This document shows, in pieces, positions 35,515 to 45,176 of a stretch of DNA of 64,000 nt. The stretch lies in the NCBI GenBank assembly GCA_965267435.1, contig OZ253960.1:5394001-5458000 (forward strand), written 5' to 3'. This DNA comes from JAWPMT01 sp965267435 (GTDB taxonomy: Bacteria > Bacteroidota > Bacteroidia > Cytophagales > Cyclobacteriaceae). The notes under the pieces are model-generated. The model was not told the origin of the DNA and searched no databases. It saw nothing but the letters and a program-made list of their open reading frames with translations. The first letter of the stretch is position 1. Each line of letters starts with the position of its first letter. The translations under genes were made by a program, and so were the position numbers.

Positions 35515-37074
35515 CTATTTGTGTTCCTCGTAGTGAAACCAATCAAAGTCTGCGTGATGGCCGTTGCCAGTAAGGTCCTGGCAGCAAATCCCGACAAATG
35601 CTCCTGTAAACGCCGGGCGGTAAATGTGCCCATTTCGGACATGATCATCGGATAGGATGCCTGCGTCCACGGTCGGGCCGACAGCGTGCCATGCTTTGCC
35701 ATCCTGGCTATATGCAAATCGGAGATCTTCACCTTTCAGGCTACCTCTCAGTATGACGCTTCCGGAAGAAATGGGATGGACATCATACTCCCGATATTGA
35801 TGTTTGTCGACAGTGACGAGCCCCAGGATGCGATTACCGTGCTCGTCGGCTGTCAAATGTAGATAGTGGAAATGTTCTGTGTTGTAGTAAAACACAAGGC
35901 CTGCCATTTGCTGAAAGGATGTGGGCTCAAATTCGAGAACCGTAGTCGCCACTACATTGAAATGTTGGATCCTCCGCGCTAGTAGGCTTTGAGAAAAGAG
36001 GGAGCTGAGTGACTCACGGCCACGAATCCTTAGAAATCCTGGCTTGGATTTGATATCGAGCCAAGCTGAGGACGCTGGCTCCCGGAGGGTTTGGAAATGC
36101 CGGCTGATAGAGCCATCAAAATCATCATGTTCAAAGCTGAGGGGATGTGAATCACTAGTACTCGGAGTACGCTCGCCCGATGCCGTGTACAGCCATTGGT
36201 CGTCCGTCCAAACCATTGGTTCGATAGCCGTCTCACGCCCGAGGATACATCTCCCCCGCTCACTCAAAGGTCGCCCTACCAGGAATACCGCATACCAGTC
36301 TCCCTGTGGAGTTTCCACCAGATCTGCATGCCCTGCTTTCTGTAGCGGATGACCTGGCTCCTGCGCTGAACTGATGATTGGATTGTGGGGATGCACCTCG
36401 TAGGGACCCTCGATATTCTTACTTCGGGCGATCGTGACCGCATGATTGTACTCTGTACCGCCTTCAGCGGTGACCAGATAGTAATAGCCATCCCGCTTGT
36501 AAAGGTGCGGCCCCTCAGTACTTCCCAGTTCCGTCCCTTCGAAGATCCTTCGCACCGGACCTACCAGGCGATGACCGGAGTGGTCGTACTCTTGTAAAAT
36601 GATGCCTCCGAAAAACCGGCCTTCCCGATGATCATGCAGCATGCTCGTATACCACTTTCGTCCGTCATCGTCGTGGAATAGGGAGCCATCAAAACCCGAG
36701 GAGCTGAGGAAAATGGGGTCCGACCAATTGCCTAGTATCTCGTCGGTGATCACCAGGTAATTGGGCGAATCCAGCCACGGTCCGTCAAAGGTCTTTACGT
36801 TCGAGTAGACCAGGTAGAAGGTGCCCTTGTCATAGCTCAGGCAAGGAGCCCAGACCCCGCAAGAATCTGGGTGTCCTCTCATGTCCAATTGGGACTTTCG
36901 ATTCAATGGTCTTGCCACCAGCTCCCAGTTGATCAGATCGCGGGAGTGATGGATCTGCACGCCAGGAAACCATTCGAAAGTCGATGTGGCGATGTAGTAA
37001 TCCACCCCCACCCGAATGATCGAAGGGTCAGGATTGAATCCCCGCAGTATCGGATTGGCAGGTCGTTTACTCAC
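35515..37074 (-). CDS. Glycoside hydrolase family 43 (beta-xylosidase/arabinofuranosidase type)
   Basis: The 519-residue protein has an N-terminal five-bladed GH43 propeller (about 1-300) and a C-terminal beta-sandwich (about 320-519), the GH43 subfamily layout seen in beta-xylosidases. The general base Asp is in RGFNPDPSIIR (near residue 15), the pKa-modulating Asp is probably in FDGSLFHDDDG, and the acid Glu is in GSTEGPHLYKRDGYYYL. There is no signal peptide, so it likely acts in the cytoplasm on short xylo-oligosaccharides. It lies 51 bases after xylA in the same operon, which supports a xylose-releasing role. Confidence 0.93.
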   Translation of the reverse strand: MSKRPANPILRGFNPDPSIIRVGVDYYIATSTFEWFPGVQIHHSRDLINWELVARPLNRKSQLDMRGHPDSCGVWAPCLSYDKGTFYLVYSNVKTFDGPWLDSPNYLVITDEILGNWSDPIFLSSSGFDGSLFHDDDGRKWYTSMLHDHREGRFFGGIILQEYDHSGHRLVGPVRRIFEGTELGSTEGPHLYKRDGYYYLVTAEGGTEYNHAVTIARSKNIEGPYEVHPHNPIISSAQEPGHPLQKAGHADLVETPQGDWYAVFLVGRPLSERGRCILGRETAIEPMVWTDDQWLYTASGERTPSTSDSHPLSFEHDDFDGSISRHFQTLREPASSAWLDIKSKPGFLRIRGRESLSSLFSQSLLARRIQHFNVVATTVLEFEPTSFQQMAGLVFYYNTEHFHYLHLTADEHGNRILGLVTVDKHQYREYDVHPISSGSVILRGSLKGEDLRFAYSQDGKAWHAVGPTVDAGILSDDHVRNGHIYRPAFTGAFVGICCQDLTGNGHHADFDWFHYEEHK

Positions 37075-37125
37075 AGGCGAATCCAGCTATCCTCAAACAT
37101 GGAACCTGAAACCTTGAACCTGAAA

Positions 37126-38451
37126 CTATATACAATTATTTATAAGGTTCTCCAGGTACTCCTGTCGCCCACTGATCTGCTCGGGCTCGCCATTGCTGTG
37201 CGCGTGGGCATGTAAATCGAGCAATCCCATTTTGCCATCTTCAAAGCCCTTTCCGGCACCGGAGTCGAAGCTTGCATAGCGATCTTCAAACCGCTTCACA
37301 AAATCTGTTTCGTTGATGAGCTTCTCTGTGATGAGCAGCGCCCGGGCAAAAGTGTCAATGCCACCAATGTGCGCATGGAAGAGGTCCTCCAGATCTGTAG
37401 AGTTCCTTCGTGTTTTGGCGTCGAAGTTGACACCGCCGCCCTGCAAGCCACCAGCCTGTACAATGACAAACAGCGCCTCCACGAGCTCATTGAGGTTGGT
37501 TGGGAATTGATCAGTATCCCAGCCATTCTGATAATCACCGCGGTTGGCATCGATGCTTCCCAGCATCCCGGCGTCGGCGGATACCTGCAGCTCGTGCTGG
37601 AAGGTATGGCCGGCCAGTGTAGCGTGATTCACTTCGATGTTGCACTTGAAGTCCTGATCCAATCCATAGTGGCGCAGGAAGCCTACCACCGTGGCGGCAT
37701 CGAAGTCATATTGATGCTTTGATGGCTCCGCAGGTTTGGGCTCGATGAAGAACGTCCCTTTGAAGCCCTGACCCCGTGCATAGTCTTTTGCAGCGTGCAG
37801 GAACTTGGCCATGTGTTCCACCTCGCGCTTCATGTTGGTGTTGAGCAGGGTCATGTAGCCTTCTCGTCCGCCCCAGAAAACGTAGTTCTCCCCCTCGAGA
37901 GCAATGGTCATGTCCAGTGCATTCTTCACTTGCGCTCCGGCGTAGGCCACGGCGTTGAAATCGGGATTCGTCGCCGCACCATTCATATAGCGAGGATTGG
38001 AGAAAAGATTCGCCGTTCCCCAAAGGACCTTGATGTTCGTGCCCTTCCGTTTTTCCTGGCCGTACTCCGTAAGTGCCTGGAGGCGTCTTTCGGTTTCGGT
38101 TAGAGAATCGCCCTCATCAACGACGTCTACATCGTGAAAGCAGAAGTACTCCAACCCCAACTTCGAGATGAACTCAAATGCAGCGTCCATCTTATCCTTC
38201 GCCCTTTCGATGGCGTCGGCCTTGGCGTCCCAGGGAAATACCTTCGTTCCTGGTCCGAAAGGATCACCACCCGTATTGCAGAAGGAGTGCCAGTACGCGA
38301 TGGCAAACTTGAAGTGATCCTTCATCGATTTGCCTAGGACCGTCTTATTAGCATCGTAATACTTGTAAGCAAAGGGGTTATTGGATTCGGGCCCCTCAAA
38401 TTGGATGTCTCCAATGCCCTTGAAAAATTCTGTGTTTCCGATAACGGCCAT
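37126..38451 (-). CDS. xylA: Xylose isomerase
   Basis: XylA converts D-xylose to D-xylulose in the cytoplasm. The 441-residue protein matches class II xylose isomerases throughout, with FKFAIAYWHSFCNTGGDPFG, FCFHDVD (active-site His), WGGREGYMTLLNTNM and the metal-binding EPKPAEPSKHQYDFD block. I chose the ATG at 38451 (MAVIGNTEFF), since the extra 19 upstream codons overlap xylB and are not family-like. It starts 17 bases after the xylB stop, in the order xylB-xylA-GH43. Regulation is not evident from the sequence. Confidence 0.96.
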   Translation of the reverse strand: MAVIGNTEFFKGIGDIQFEGPESNNPFAYKYYDANKTVLGKSMKDHFKFAIAYWHSFCNTGGDPFGPGTKVFPWDAKADAIERAKDKMDAAFEFISKLGLEYFCFHDVDVVDEGDSLTETERRLQALTEYGQEKRKGTNIKVLWGTANLFSNPRYMNGAATNPDFNAVAYAGAQVKNALDMTIALEGENYVFWGGREGYMTLLNTNMKREVEHMAKFLHAAKDYARGQGFKGTFFIEPKPAEPSKHQYDFDAATVVGFLRHYGLDQDFKCNIEVNHATLAGHTFQHELQVSADAGMLGSIDANRGDYQNGWDTDQFPTNLNELVEALFVIVQAGGLQGGGVNFDAKTRRNSTDLEDLFHAHIGGIDTFARALLITEKLINETDFVKRFEDRYASFDSGAGKGFEDGKMGLLDLHAHAHSNGEPEQISGRQEYLENLINNCI

Positions 38452-38468
38452 GGTCTTATTGATTTTAC

Positions 38469-39944
38469 TTATTGAAACTTCATGATTTGATCCAGCCCTT
38501 GCTTCCAATGAGCATATGCTTCCTGGTACCTATGCTGTCTGTCTGCAGTGGGCTCCTGTATGCCGATTCTTTTCAAGCTGCCGAAGGCCTCCGCAGCAGT
38601 CCAGTGACGGAGACCCATTCCTGCTGCCCTGGCGGCACCGACGGAGCCGTCTGTTTCGTACAGTTCAAGCGGTGCACCCGTGGTATTGACGAAAGCCTCA
38701 CGGAATAGTGCACTCTGGAAGAGATTGGCAAACCCCGCTTTCATGACTTGCACAGGAATATTCATCTCGCGAAATACCTCCACACCGTAATTCATTGCGA
38801 AGACAATTCCCTCTTTGGCTGATCGCACGATATGTGTGTTGTCATGACGATTGAAATTGACATTCCAAAGACTCGCCATGGGGTTCTTATTGTTGAGCAC
38901 TCGTTCGGCACCGTTGCCAAATGGGTAGAAACAAACGCCCTCCGATCCTATCGGAGCTTCAGCGGCCAGCGCATTCATCTCTTCATAACCCTTTCCCAGG
39001 AGCTTACGGAGCCAATTGTACAGGATGCCCGAGCCATTCACACACAAAAGGATCCCATTGCGAGGGGCATCTTCCGTGTCGTTGACGTGGAGAAATGTGT
39101 TTACACGTTGACCCAGGTCGTAGCAATTATGATCTGCCACTCCGTAGACGACGGCAGACGTTCCTGCGGTCGTGGCAATCTCTCCGGGTTCCAATACATT
39201 GAGCGAAAGCGCATTGTTCGGTTGGTCTCCCGCACGGTAGGTAACTTTTGCGTCCGGGTCGATGCCCAATTCGGAGGCCACCTCCGGGTCGATCCTGCAT
39301 TGCTCGCCAATAGTCGATCGCATTTCCGGTATGAGCGACTTGTCAAACCCAAACTGGCCCATCACATCCTCAGAAACACCACGCTGGCTGAAGTCCCAAA
39401 GGATCCCCTCGGACAAACCGGTAGAAGTCGTTCCAATATCCCCAGTCAGCCTCATGGCGATGTAGTCTCCTGGGAGCATAATTTTGCTGATCCTAGAGTA
39501 GATGTCCGGCTCATTGGCCTTTACCCACGCCAGCTTGGAAGCTGTGAAGTTGCCTGGCGAATTGAGCATCTTAGAAAGACTGTTCTCTTCACCGATGGCC
39601 TGAAACGCCTCCTCACCGATTGATACGGCACGGGAGTCACACCAAATGATGGAAGGACGGACGGGTTGCTTTTTTTCGTCGATTGCCACGAGGCCATGCA
39701 TTTGGTACGAGATACCAATGGCTTTCACCCCCGCAAAGCTGGCAGTGTGTTTAAGTTCGTTGAGGGCGGCGAGAAGACTGTCCCACCACATTTGAGGATC
39801 CTGCTCTGCCCACCCAGCTTCCTTTGCCTCCATGGGCATCTCACTCTTCGGGTGGTATGCCTGACCCAGGACTGCGCCACTATCTCCGTCCAGGAGGGCA
39901 ACTTTCACCGATGAGCTTCCGACATCTATTCCTAGCAATTTCAT
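38469..39944 (-). CDS. xylB: Xylulokinase
   Basis: XylB phosphorylates D-xylulose to xylulose 5-phosphate for the pentose phosphate pathway. This FGGY-family protein of 491 residues has the N-terminal LGIDVGSSSVKVAL phosphate site, the ISYQMHGLVAID block near residue 76, the SIIWCDSRA block near 98, and the C-terminal TDGSVGAARAAGMG ATP-site segment. It is first in the operon with xylA and the GH43 gene. Its upstream region carries three hairpins (39969-40040), which could affect transcription. Confidence 0.95.
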   Translation of the reverse strand: MKLLGIDVGSSSVKVALLDGDSGAVLGQAYHPKSEMPMEAKEAGWAEQDPQMWWDSLLAALNELKHTASFAGVKAIGISYQMHGLVAIDEKKQPVRPSIIWCDSRAVSIGEEAFQAIGEENSLSKMLNSPGNFTASKLAWVKANEPDIYSRISKIMLPGDYIAMRLTGDIGTTSTGLSEGILWDFSQRGVSEDVMGQFGFDKSLIPEMRSTIGEQCRIDPEVASELGIDPDAKVTYRAGDQPNNALSLNVLEPGEIATTAGTSAVVYGVADHNCYDLGQRVNTFLHVNDTEDAPRNGILLCVNGSGILYNWLRKLLGKGYEEMNALAAEAPIGSEGVCFYPFGNGAERVLNNKNPMASLWNVNFNRHDNTHIVRSAKEGIVFAMNYGVEVFREMNIPVQVMKAGFANLFQSALFREAFVNTTGAPLELYETDGSVGAARAAGMGLRHWTAAEAFGSLKRIGIQEPTADRQHRYQEAYAHWKQGLDQIMKFQ

Positions 39945-39968
39945 TCGTCTGCAGTTTTCTCATGTTTG

Positions 39969-40040
39969 TTGGGAAGGCGCGTCGCGTTCCCAAAAGAGCG
40001 GCAGGGATCGTCACTGCCCTCCTCCCGATGGCTATCGGGA
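39969..40040. repeat. Cluster of three short inverted repeats upstream of xylB
   Basis: TTGGGAA (39969-39975) pairs with TTCCCAA (39987-39993). GGCAG pairs with CTGCC around 40000-40019. TCCCGAT-GGCT-ATCGGGA (40023-40040) belongs to the same palindrome family as 8238-8255. The whole intergenic stretch 39945-40293 holds no gene. The block may be dispersed repeat DNA, a terminator-like barrier between divergent genes, or a xylB operator region. Confidence 0.6.
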
Positions 40041-40228
40041 CCTAAGCCGGAGTCCCGTGTGCTGAGTTCGGTTCAAACAACTCGTCAAAAGACTGCCAAC
40101 TAACCTTGGTGATGTCCAAAAATGTTGGTGTAAGTAAGTCACATTTTTTCAATTTCGTAATGCAAACGATTTCAGAGTAAAAGCCGCTGAACCATTAGGA
40201 ACCACCATTTGTCAGTCAATTAAGTGCC

Positions 40229-40257
40229 TTGCTTTAATCGAATTATCGGCATCTTTG
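40229..40257 (+). promoter_or_regulatory. Promoter of the haloperoxidase-like gene
   Basis: TTG (40229-40231), 18 bases, and CATCTTTG (40250-40257). The -7 element differs from TAnnTTTG by its first base but shares TCTTTGCA with the rRNA promoter. The start codon is 36 bases downstream. Confidence 0.5.
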
Positions 40258-40293
40258 CAGCTGAAATAGAGGAAGAATCGAACGAAGAAAACC

Positions 40294-41634
40294 ATGTTGA
40301 GAAAGTCACTCTTTTACCTACTTTTTGCACTGATTGCTTTCGGCTGCGAGAGAGACGAGTCTTACAAGCAGATACTTGCTGATCCTGAGACCTATCAGGC
40401 TGCGATGAAGCGCCTCACAGACGTCATCGTCTACGACATATTTTCACCGCCGGTGGCGTCGAGGGTTTATGCCTATCCCAATATTGCCGCTTATGAAACC
40501 ATGCGTCACGCCTATCCTGACAAGTACCAGACGATGGCCGGGCAACTGACGGGTTTGGAAGAGGGGCCGGCACCGGGTGAGGGTGTCGATTTGCACCTGG
40601 CTAGTTTGCACGCATTCCTCACTGTAGGTAAGGCACTCATATTTTCAGAGGATAAGATGGAGAGCTTCACGCAAGGGCTCTATGATCAACTCTCGGACAA
40701 GGGCCTATCACGATCTGTCCGAACAAGTTCCCTTGCCTATGGTGAGGAGGTGGCCGCGCACATCCTTGCCTGGGCGGACAAGGACATGTACAAGCAAACA
40801 CGAACGTATCCTAAGTACACGGTCATGGACGAAACGTCCAAGTGGAAGCCAACACCCCCGGACTACATGGAGGGGATAGAGCCTCACTGGAAGGAGATTC
40901 GCACGCTCGTGATCGATAGTGCCAATCAATTCGTGCCGATTGATCCTGAGGAATTCAGCCTGGAAGAAGGTACAGAGTTTTATCGTCAGCTGATCGAGGT
41001 CTATGAAGTTGGAAACGGACTGGATGAGGAGCAGACGGATATTGCTGAGTTCTGGGATTGCAATCCTTACGTGTCACATCACCGAGGTCACGCGATGTTT
41101 GCTACCAAGAAGATCACTCCTGGCGGACACTGGATGGGGATCTGTGCTATTGCCACAAGACAAGCCGGCAACTCCTTCGATGAGACGGTTGAAGTGTATG
41201 CCCGCACATCAATCGCCCTGTTCGATGCTTTTATCAGTTGCTGGGATGAGAAGTGGAGGAGCATAGTCGTTCGTCCAGAAACCCTGATCAACCAATACCT
41301 CGATGAGGAGTGGACGCCGTTGCTCCAGACACCTCCGTTCCCTGAGTACACCAGTGGACATAGTGTTATTTCCCGCGCTGCTGCTATTACGCTCACGGAT
41401 TACTACGGCGACAGTTTTGCCTTCAATGACACCACCGAAGTGGAATATGGCTTGAAGGAACGGCAGTTTGATTCATTCCTCCATGCATCGGAGGAGGCGG
41501 CCATCAGCAGATTGTATGGAGGTATCCACTACATGATGGCCATTGATAACGGTGTCGATCAGGGTGAAAGGGTAGGAAAGTTTGTCGTTGCTAATCTGAA
41601 GACCCGGAAGAACGACCAGCAGGCGATGAATTAA
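40294..41634 (+). CDS. Vanadium-dependent haloperoxidase-like/PAP2 lipoprotein
   Basis: The 446-residue protein has a lipoprotein signal (ALIAFGC) and the PAP2/vanadium-haloperoxidase catalytic pattern in its C-terminal half. A basic segment with KWRSIVVRPETLI is followed by PPFPEYTSGHSVISRAAA (the P-x-SGH motif with the catalytic His near residue 354), then SRLYGGIHYMMAIDNG (RxxxGxH type with the covalent His). Such proteins are either vanadate-dependent haloperoxidases or acid phosphatases, and the sequence alone does not decide which. It is transcribed alone, divergent from xylB. Confidence 0.87.
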   Translation: MLRKSLFYLLFALIAFGCERDESYKQILADPETYQAAMKRLTDVIVYDIFSPPVASRVYAYPNIAAYETMRHAYPDKYQTMAGQLTGLEEGPAPGEGVDLHLASLHAFLTVGKALIFSEDKMESFTQGLYDQLSDKGLSRSVRTSSLAYGEEVAAHILAWADKDMYKQTRTYPKYTVMDETSKWKPTPPDYMEGIEPHWKEIRTLVIDSANQFVPIDPEEFSLEEGTEFYRQLIEVYEVGNGLDEEQTDIAEFWDCNPYVSHHRGHAMFATKKITPGGHWMGICAIATRQAGNSFDETVEVYARTSIALFDAFISCWDEKWRSIVVRPETLINQYLDEEWTPLLQTPPFPEYTSGHSVISRAAAITLTDYYGDSFAFNDTTEVEYGLKERQFDSFLHASEEAAISRLYGGIHYMMAIDNGVDQGERVGKFVVANLKTRKNDQQAMN

Positions 41635-41735
41635 TTGGAGGGAAGACCGGTTTGGGTCGATTAACTTTATTTTGCCTCGATGGACTCGCAGTGACCGTTG
41701 GATTGCCAGCGCACCTGCTTCACTAATATCCCGAT

Positions 41736-43319
41736 ATGAAGAGATCACTATACCTGGCGCCCGTCTTGCTACTTGTTTACTGTTCGGCACCGACTGCAGT
41801 ACAGGAGACCACTCAGAGTGTCTACTACCTGCCTTGGGAGCAGCTGCAGCCACTATTCGATGACGTGCAGATGTCTGGGATATTTGAGGACAGCAAGACC
41901 TTTGTGGACTGGACACCAAGGCAGTCCCCAGAGGTGATTATGGACCGATACACCGTCGACAAGGACCGTAGCACTTTTGATCTGGAGGCCTTCGTCAAGG
42001 CAAATTTTGATCCTCCCTATGTACCGGAGACGGGAGAGGTAGATACTGAAAAGCCCATTGCCGAGCATCTTCAATCACACTGGGACTACCTTACAAGGTC
42101 AACGAAAGACCAGCCGGATTTCACCACCCTCATTCCCCTCAAATCCATTTACGTCGTCCCGGGCGGAAGATTTAGGGAGGTTTACTACTGGGACAGCTAC
42201 TTTACCATGATTGGTTTGGGGGTCTCAGGTCGTATCGATTTGGTAGAGTCCATGTTGGACAATTTTGCCTACCTGATCGACTCCATCGGCTTTATCCCCA
42301 ATGGTAACAGGACCTACTACCTGGGGCGCAGTCAGCCTCCCTACTTTTCGTCGATGGTCAACCTGTACATTCAGCACACATCCATTGAGCAGGCACTGAA
42401 GTACCTACCTGCTATTCAAAAAGAGTACGACTTCTGGATGGATGGTGCAGAAAACCTGACGCCGGAGCAACCCGAAGGCAAGCGCGTGGTCCTGCACAAA
42501 GGTTTTATCCTCAATCGCTATTGGGACAATTATGCCACGCCACGACCGGAATCATACCGAGAGGACAAAGAACTGGCTGAGGAATTGCCCATGGATGACC
42601 GCGCGAAGCTCTATCGCAATCTCAGAGCGGCTGCGGAGTCTGGCTGGGATTTCAGTACTCGCTGGTTTGAAGGTGACGAATTCTCAAGCCTCCGAACAAC
42701 TGACCTTTTGCCGGTCGACCTCAACTGTCTACTATACGCGATGGAGATCGCATTGAGTGTGATGTACGAGGCACAGGGTGATGTGGCCAAAGCACAGCAC
42801 TACCAGAAGAAGTTTGAGATCAGAATGAAAACCATCAACCAGTTTTTCTGGAATGCGGAGGATCGGTCGTACCAGGACATTCTCTGGGAAACCGGTGAGT
42901 TCACGGGGCGGGTGACGGCTGCTGCCATGACTCCCCTGTACTTCAAAGCTGCCTCATCAGAGTATGCGAGTCTTCAGGCCGAGACGTTGCGCACTCAGCT
43001 CCTTGCCGATGGCGGAGTCCTTACTACGCCCATTCAATCGGGGCAGCAGTGGGACGCCCCGAATGGCTGGGCACCGCTACAATGGATGGCAATCAGAGGC
43101 CTGATCCACTACGGTGAAGAGGATCTGGCGAATGACATCCGCCAACGATGGTTGACTGTCAACGAGAAGGTTTTCAGAAACACTGGAAAGATGATGGAGA
43201 AGTACAACGTGGTCGACACGACATTGATTGCCGGCGGTGGGGAATATCCCACACAGGACGGTTTTGGGTGGACAAACGGTGTGTATCTCGGTCTGCTCTC
43301 TGACGATCCCAAGTATTAA
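41736..43319 (+). CDS. treA: Trehalase (GH37)
   Basis: GH37 trehalase hydrolyses alpha,alpha-trehalose to two glucose. The 527-residue protein begins with a signal or lipoprotein leader (LLLVYCSAP). It shows both PROSITE trehalase signatures: PGGRFREVYYWDSYF near residue 138 and QWDAPNGWAPLQW near residue 435. A GGGGEYPTQDGFGWTNG block lies near the C-terminus. It probably acts outside the inner membrane. A 142-base gap with two palindromes separates it from the sodium/solute symporter, which could import the glucose produced. Confidence 0.93.
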   Translation: MKRSLYLAPVLLLVYCSAPTAVQETTQSVYYLPWEQLQPLFDDVQMSGIFEDSKTFVDWTPRQSPEVIMDRYTVDKDRSTFDLEAFVKANFDPPYVPETGEVDTEKPIAEHLQSHWDYLTRSTKDQPDFTTLIPLKSIYVVPGGRFREVYYWDSYFTMIGLGVSGRIDLVESMLDNFAYLIDSIGFIPNGNRTYYLGRSQPPYFSSMVNLYIQHTSIEQALKYLPAIQKEYDFWMDGAENLTPEQPEGKRVVLHKGFILNRYWDNYATPRPESYREDKELAEELPMDDRAKLYRNLRAAAESGWDFSTRWFEGDEFSSLRTTDLLPVDLNCLLYAMEIALSVMYEAQGDVAKAQHYQKKFEIRMKTINQFFWNAEDRSYQDILWETGEFTGRVTAAAMTPLYFKAASSEYASLQAETLRTQLLADGGVLTTPIQSGQQWDAPNGWAPLQWMAIRGLIHYGEEDLANDIRQRWLTVNEKVFRNTGKMMEKYNVVDTTLIAGGGEYPTQDGFGWTNGVYLGLLSDDPKY

Positions 43320-43342
43320 GTTTCCAGACGCTTAGCACCGGT

Positions 43343-43371
43343 TTTGAAATAATTTCAAATCCAAACGTTTG
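43343..43371. promoter_or_regulatory. Palindromic operator candidates before the symporter gene
   Basis: TTTGAAAT-A-ATTTCAAA (43343-43359) is a perfect 17-bp palindrome with a central A. CAAACGTTTG (43362-43371), also perfect, has the central CG common in LacI-family operators. They lie 90-120 bases before the symporter start and after the trehalase stop. Function is inferred from symmetry and place only. Confidence 0.45.
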
Positions 43372-43461
43372 TATTGTTTGGCTTTCAAAAAGGCCTTTCA
43401 ATCCTTATATCCAATTGCTATTTTCTTAGTATTATAGAGCTTCACAAACCTATGAGAAAGC

Positions 43462-45159
43462 ATGGAGAGCATTGGATTAAGTGGCATTGATCTAGCTATC
43501 ATTATCACTTATCTCGTCGGTATCGTCTGGTACGGTATCAGCAAAGGGAAGCAACAAAGCTCTGAAGATTACTTCCTGGCGGGACGGAATATGACGTGGC
43601 CCATTGTGGGCATCTCGCTATTTGCTGCCAACATCGGTTCCAATACGCTGATCGGCCTATCTTCTGATGCCTATCAAACCAATACCGCGGTCTACAACTA
43701 CGAATGGATGGCGGCTGTCGTGTTGGTATTCTTTGCAATTTTCTTCCTGCCCTTCTACCTGAAATCCAGGGTGTATACGATGCCCGAGTTTCTCGAGCGT
43801 CGATATGATAGTCGATCGCGGTACTATTTCTCGGCCATTACGATCGTGGGAAACGTCATCATCGACACGGCCTCGGGACTCTATGCCGGCAACCTGATTT
43901 TGAAGATCATCTTCCCGGAGGTGTCATCGACCATTATCATCCTGGGGCTAGCACTTGCGGCTGCAGCATATACCATACCCGGGGGCCTGTCCTCGGTGGT
44001 GCATACAGAGGTCATCCAGGCGGTGCTACTCATTGTCGGGTCAATCATACTTACCTACTTCTGTATGACAGAGGTAGGTGGCTGGTCTGGGATGATGGAT
44101 CGCCTCACAGAACTCAGTGGTGCAGGATATATCTCCAAGCCCGCCAACGAGGTCTTTGACATGGCAGGGCCAATCGACGATCCCTATATGCCGTGGACAG
44201 GTTTGCTCTTCGGAGTGCCGTTGTTGGGCTTCTACTTTTGGGCCAACAACCAATTCATGGTACAGCGCGTGCTGAGTGCTAAAGACCTTAATCACGGCCG
44301 ATGGGGAGCGCTCTTCGCAGGATTGCTCAAGATCCCTGTGATCTTCTTCATGATCCTCCCTGGCGTGATTGCCATTGCTTTGTTCTCAGACCTGGACATC
44401 AGCAGCATCAACTATTTCACTGCCAGTGAGACCGGCGGACGTGAGTTGTGTACCAACCTTAAAGATTGTCCAAATATGACCTACCCCGTTATGTTGGTGC
44501 AGCTGTTGCCCACCGGTATCCTGGGTCTCGTTATTGCCGGACTGTTGGCGGCCATGTCATCGAGTATATCAGCGACACTCAATTCCGCCTCAACACTGAT
44601 CACAATGGACTTCGTGACGAAGCTGAACCCTAAGCTGACCAGTAAGCAACTCGTCCGCGTCGGTCAGATCGCTACAGTCGTATTGGTATTGTTGGCGGCT
44701 TTCTGGACACAATACATTGAGCAAATTTCGGATTCACTTTGGGAGTACCTGCAGCTGGTATTGGGCTTCATTGCTCCCCCGGTGGTGGCGGTGTTCCTGG
44801 TCGGATTGTTCTGGAAGCGCGGTAATGGCCATGGCGCCTTTGCTGCCCTGATGGCCGGTATACTCTTCTCTTCCATCTTCATTGCCTCACAGGCCAATGA
44901 TCTATTTCCAGCGTTGAACGGTATCCACTTTCTGCACAAAGCCCCTTTGCTGATGCTGGCATGTATGATCGTGCACATTATCGTAAGTAGTCTGACTGCT
45001 CCGCCGTCTGAAGAGACCGTGAAGTCTATGACCTGGAACATTGGCCTTTTCAGAGCAGAGACCGAAGAACTGAAGGACTTACCGTGGACGAAGAATTATA
45101 GATACCTCGCCATTATTTTGCTTGTCATCACCGCGATAGTTGTTGGAATGTTTTGGTAA
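43462..45159 (+). CDS. Sodium/solute symporter (SSS/SGLT family)
   Basis: This 565-residue integral membrane protein has about 13-14 hydrophobic segments and SSS hallmarks: DYFLAGRNMTWPIVGISLFAANIGS-type sequence near residue 35, YTMPEFLERRYDSRSR near residue 107, and the FWANNQFMVQRVLSAKD block near residue 257. It resembles the SGLT/sugar group. It heads an operon with glpK, glpD and two GH13 genes, starting 17 bases before glpK. Likely substrate: a sugar, glycoside or polyol, in symport with Na+. Confidence 0.93.
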   Translation: MESIGLSGIDLAIIITYLVGIVWYGISKGKQQSSEDYFLAGRNMTWPIVGISLFAANIGSNTLIGLSSDAYQTNTAVYNYEWMAAVVLVFFAIFFLPFYLKSRVYTMPEFLERRYDSRSRYYFSAITIVGNVIIDTASGLYAGNLILKIIFPEVSSTIIILGLALAAAAYTIPGGLSSVVHTEVIQAVLLIVGSIILTYFCMTEVGGWSGMMDRLTELSGAGYISKPANEVFDMAGPIDDPYMPWTGLLFGVPLLGFYFWANNQFMVQRVLSAKDLNHGRWGALFAGLLKIPVIFFMILPGVIAIALFSDLDISSINYFTASETGGRELCTNLKDCPNMTYPVMLVQLLPTGILGLVIAGLLAAMSSSISATLNSASTLITMDFVTKLNPKLTSKQLVRVGQIATVVLVLLAAFWTQYIEQISDSLWEYLQLVLGFIAPPVVAVFLVGLFWKRGNGHGAFAALMAGILFSSIFIASQANDLFPALNGIHFLHKAPLLMLACMIVHIIVSSLTAPPSEETVKSMTWNIGLFRAETEELKDLPWTKNYRYLAIILLVITAIVVGMFW

Positions 45160-45176
45160 TTAAGCACCTGGAAAAT

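Noticed and set aside
38832..39623. 263-codon plus-strand frame opposite xylB
   Set aside because: xylB is unmistakable on the minus strand; the frame is a shadow.
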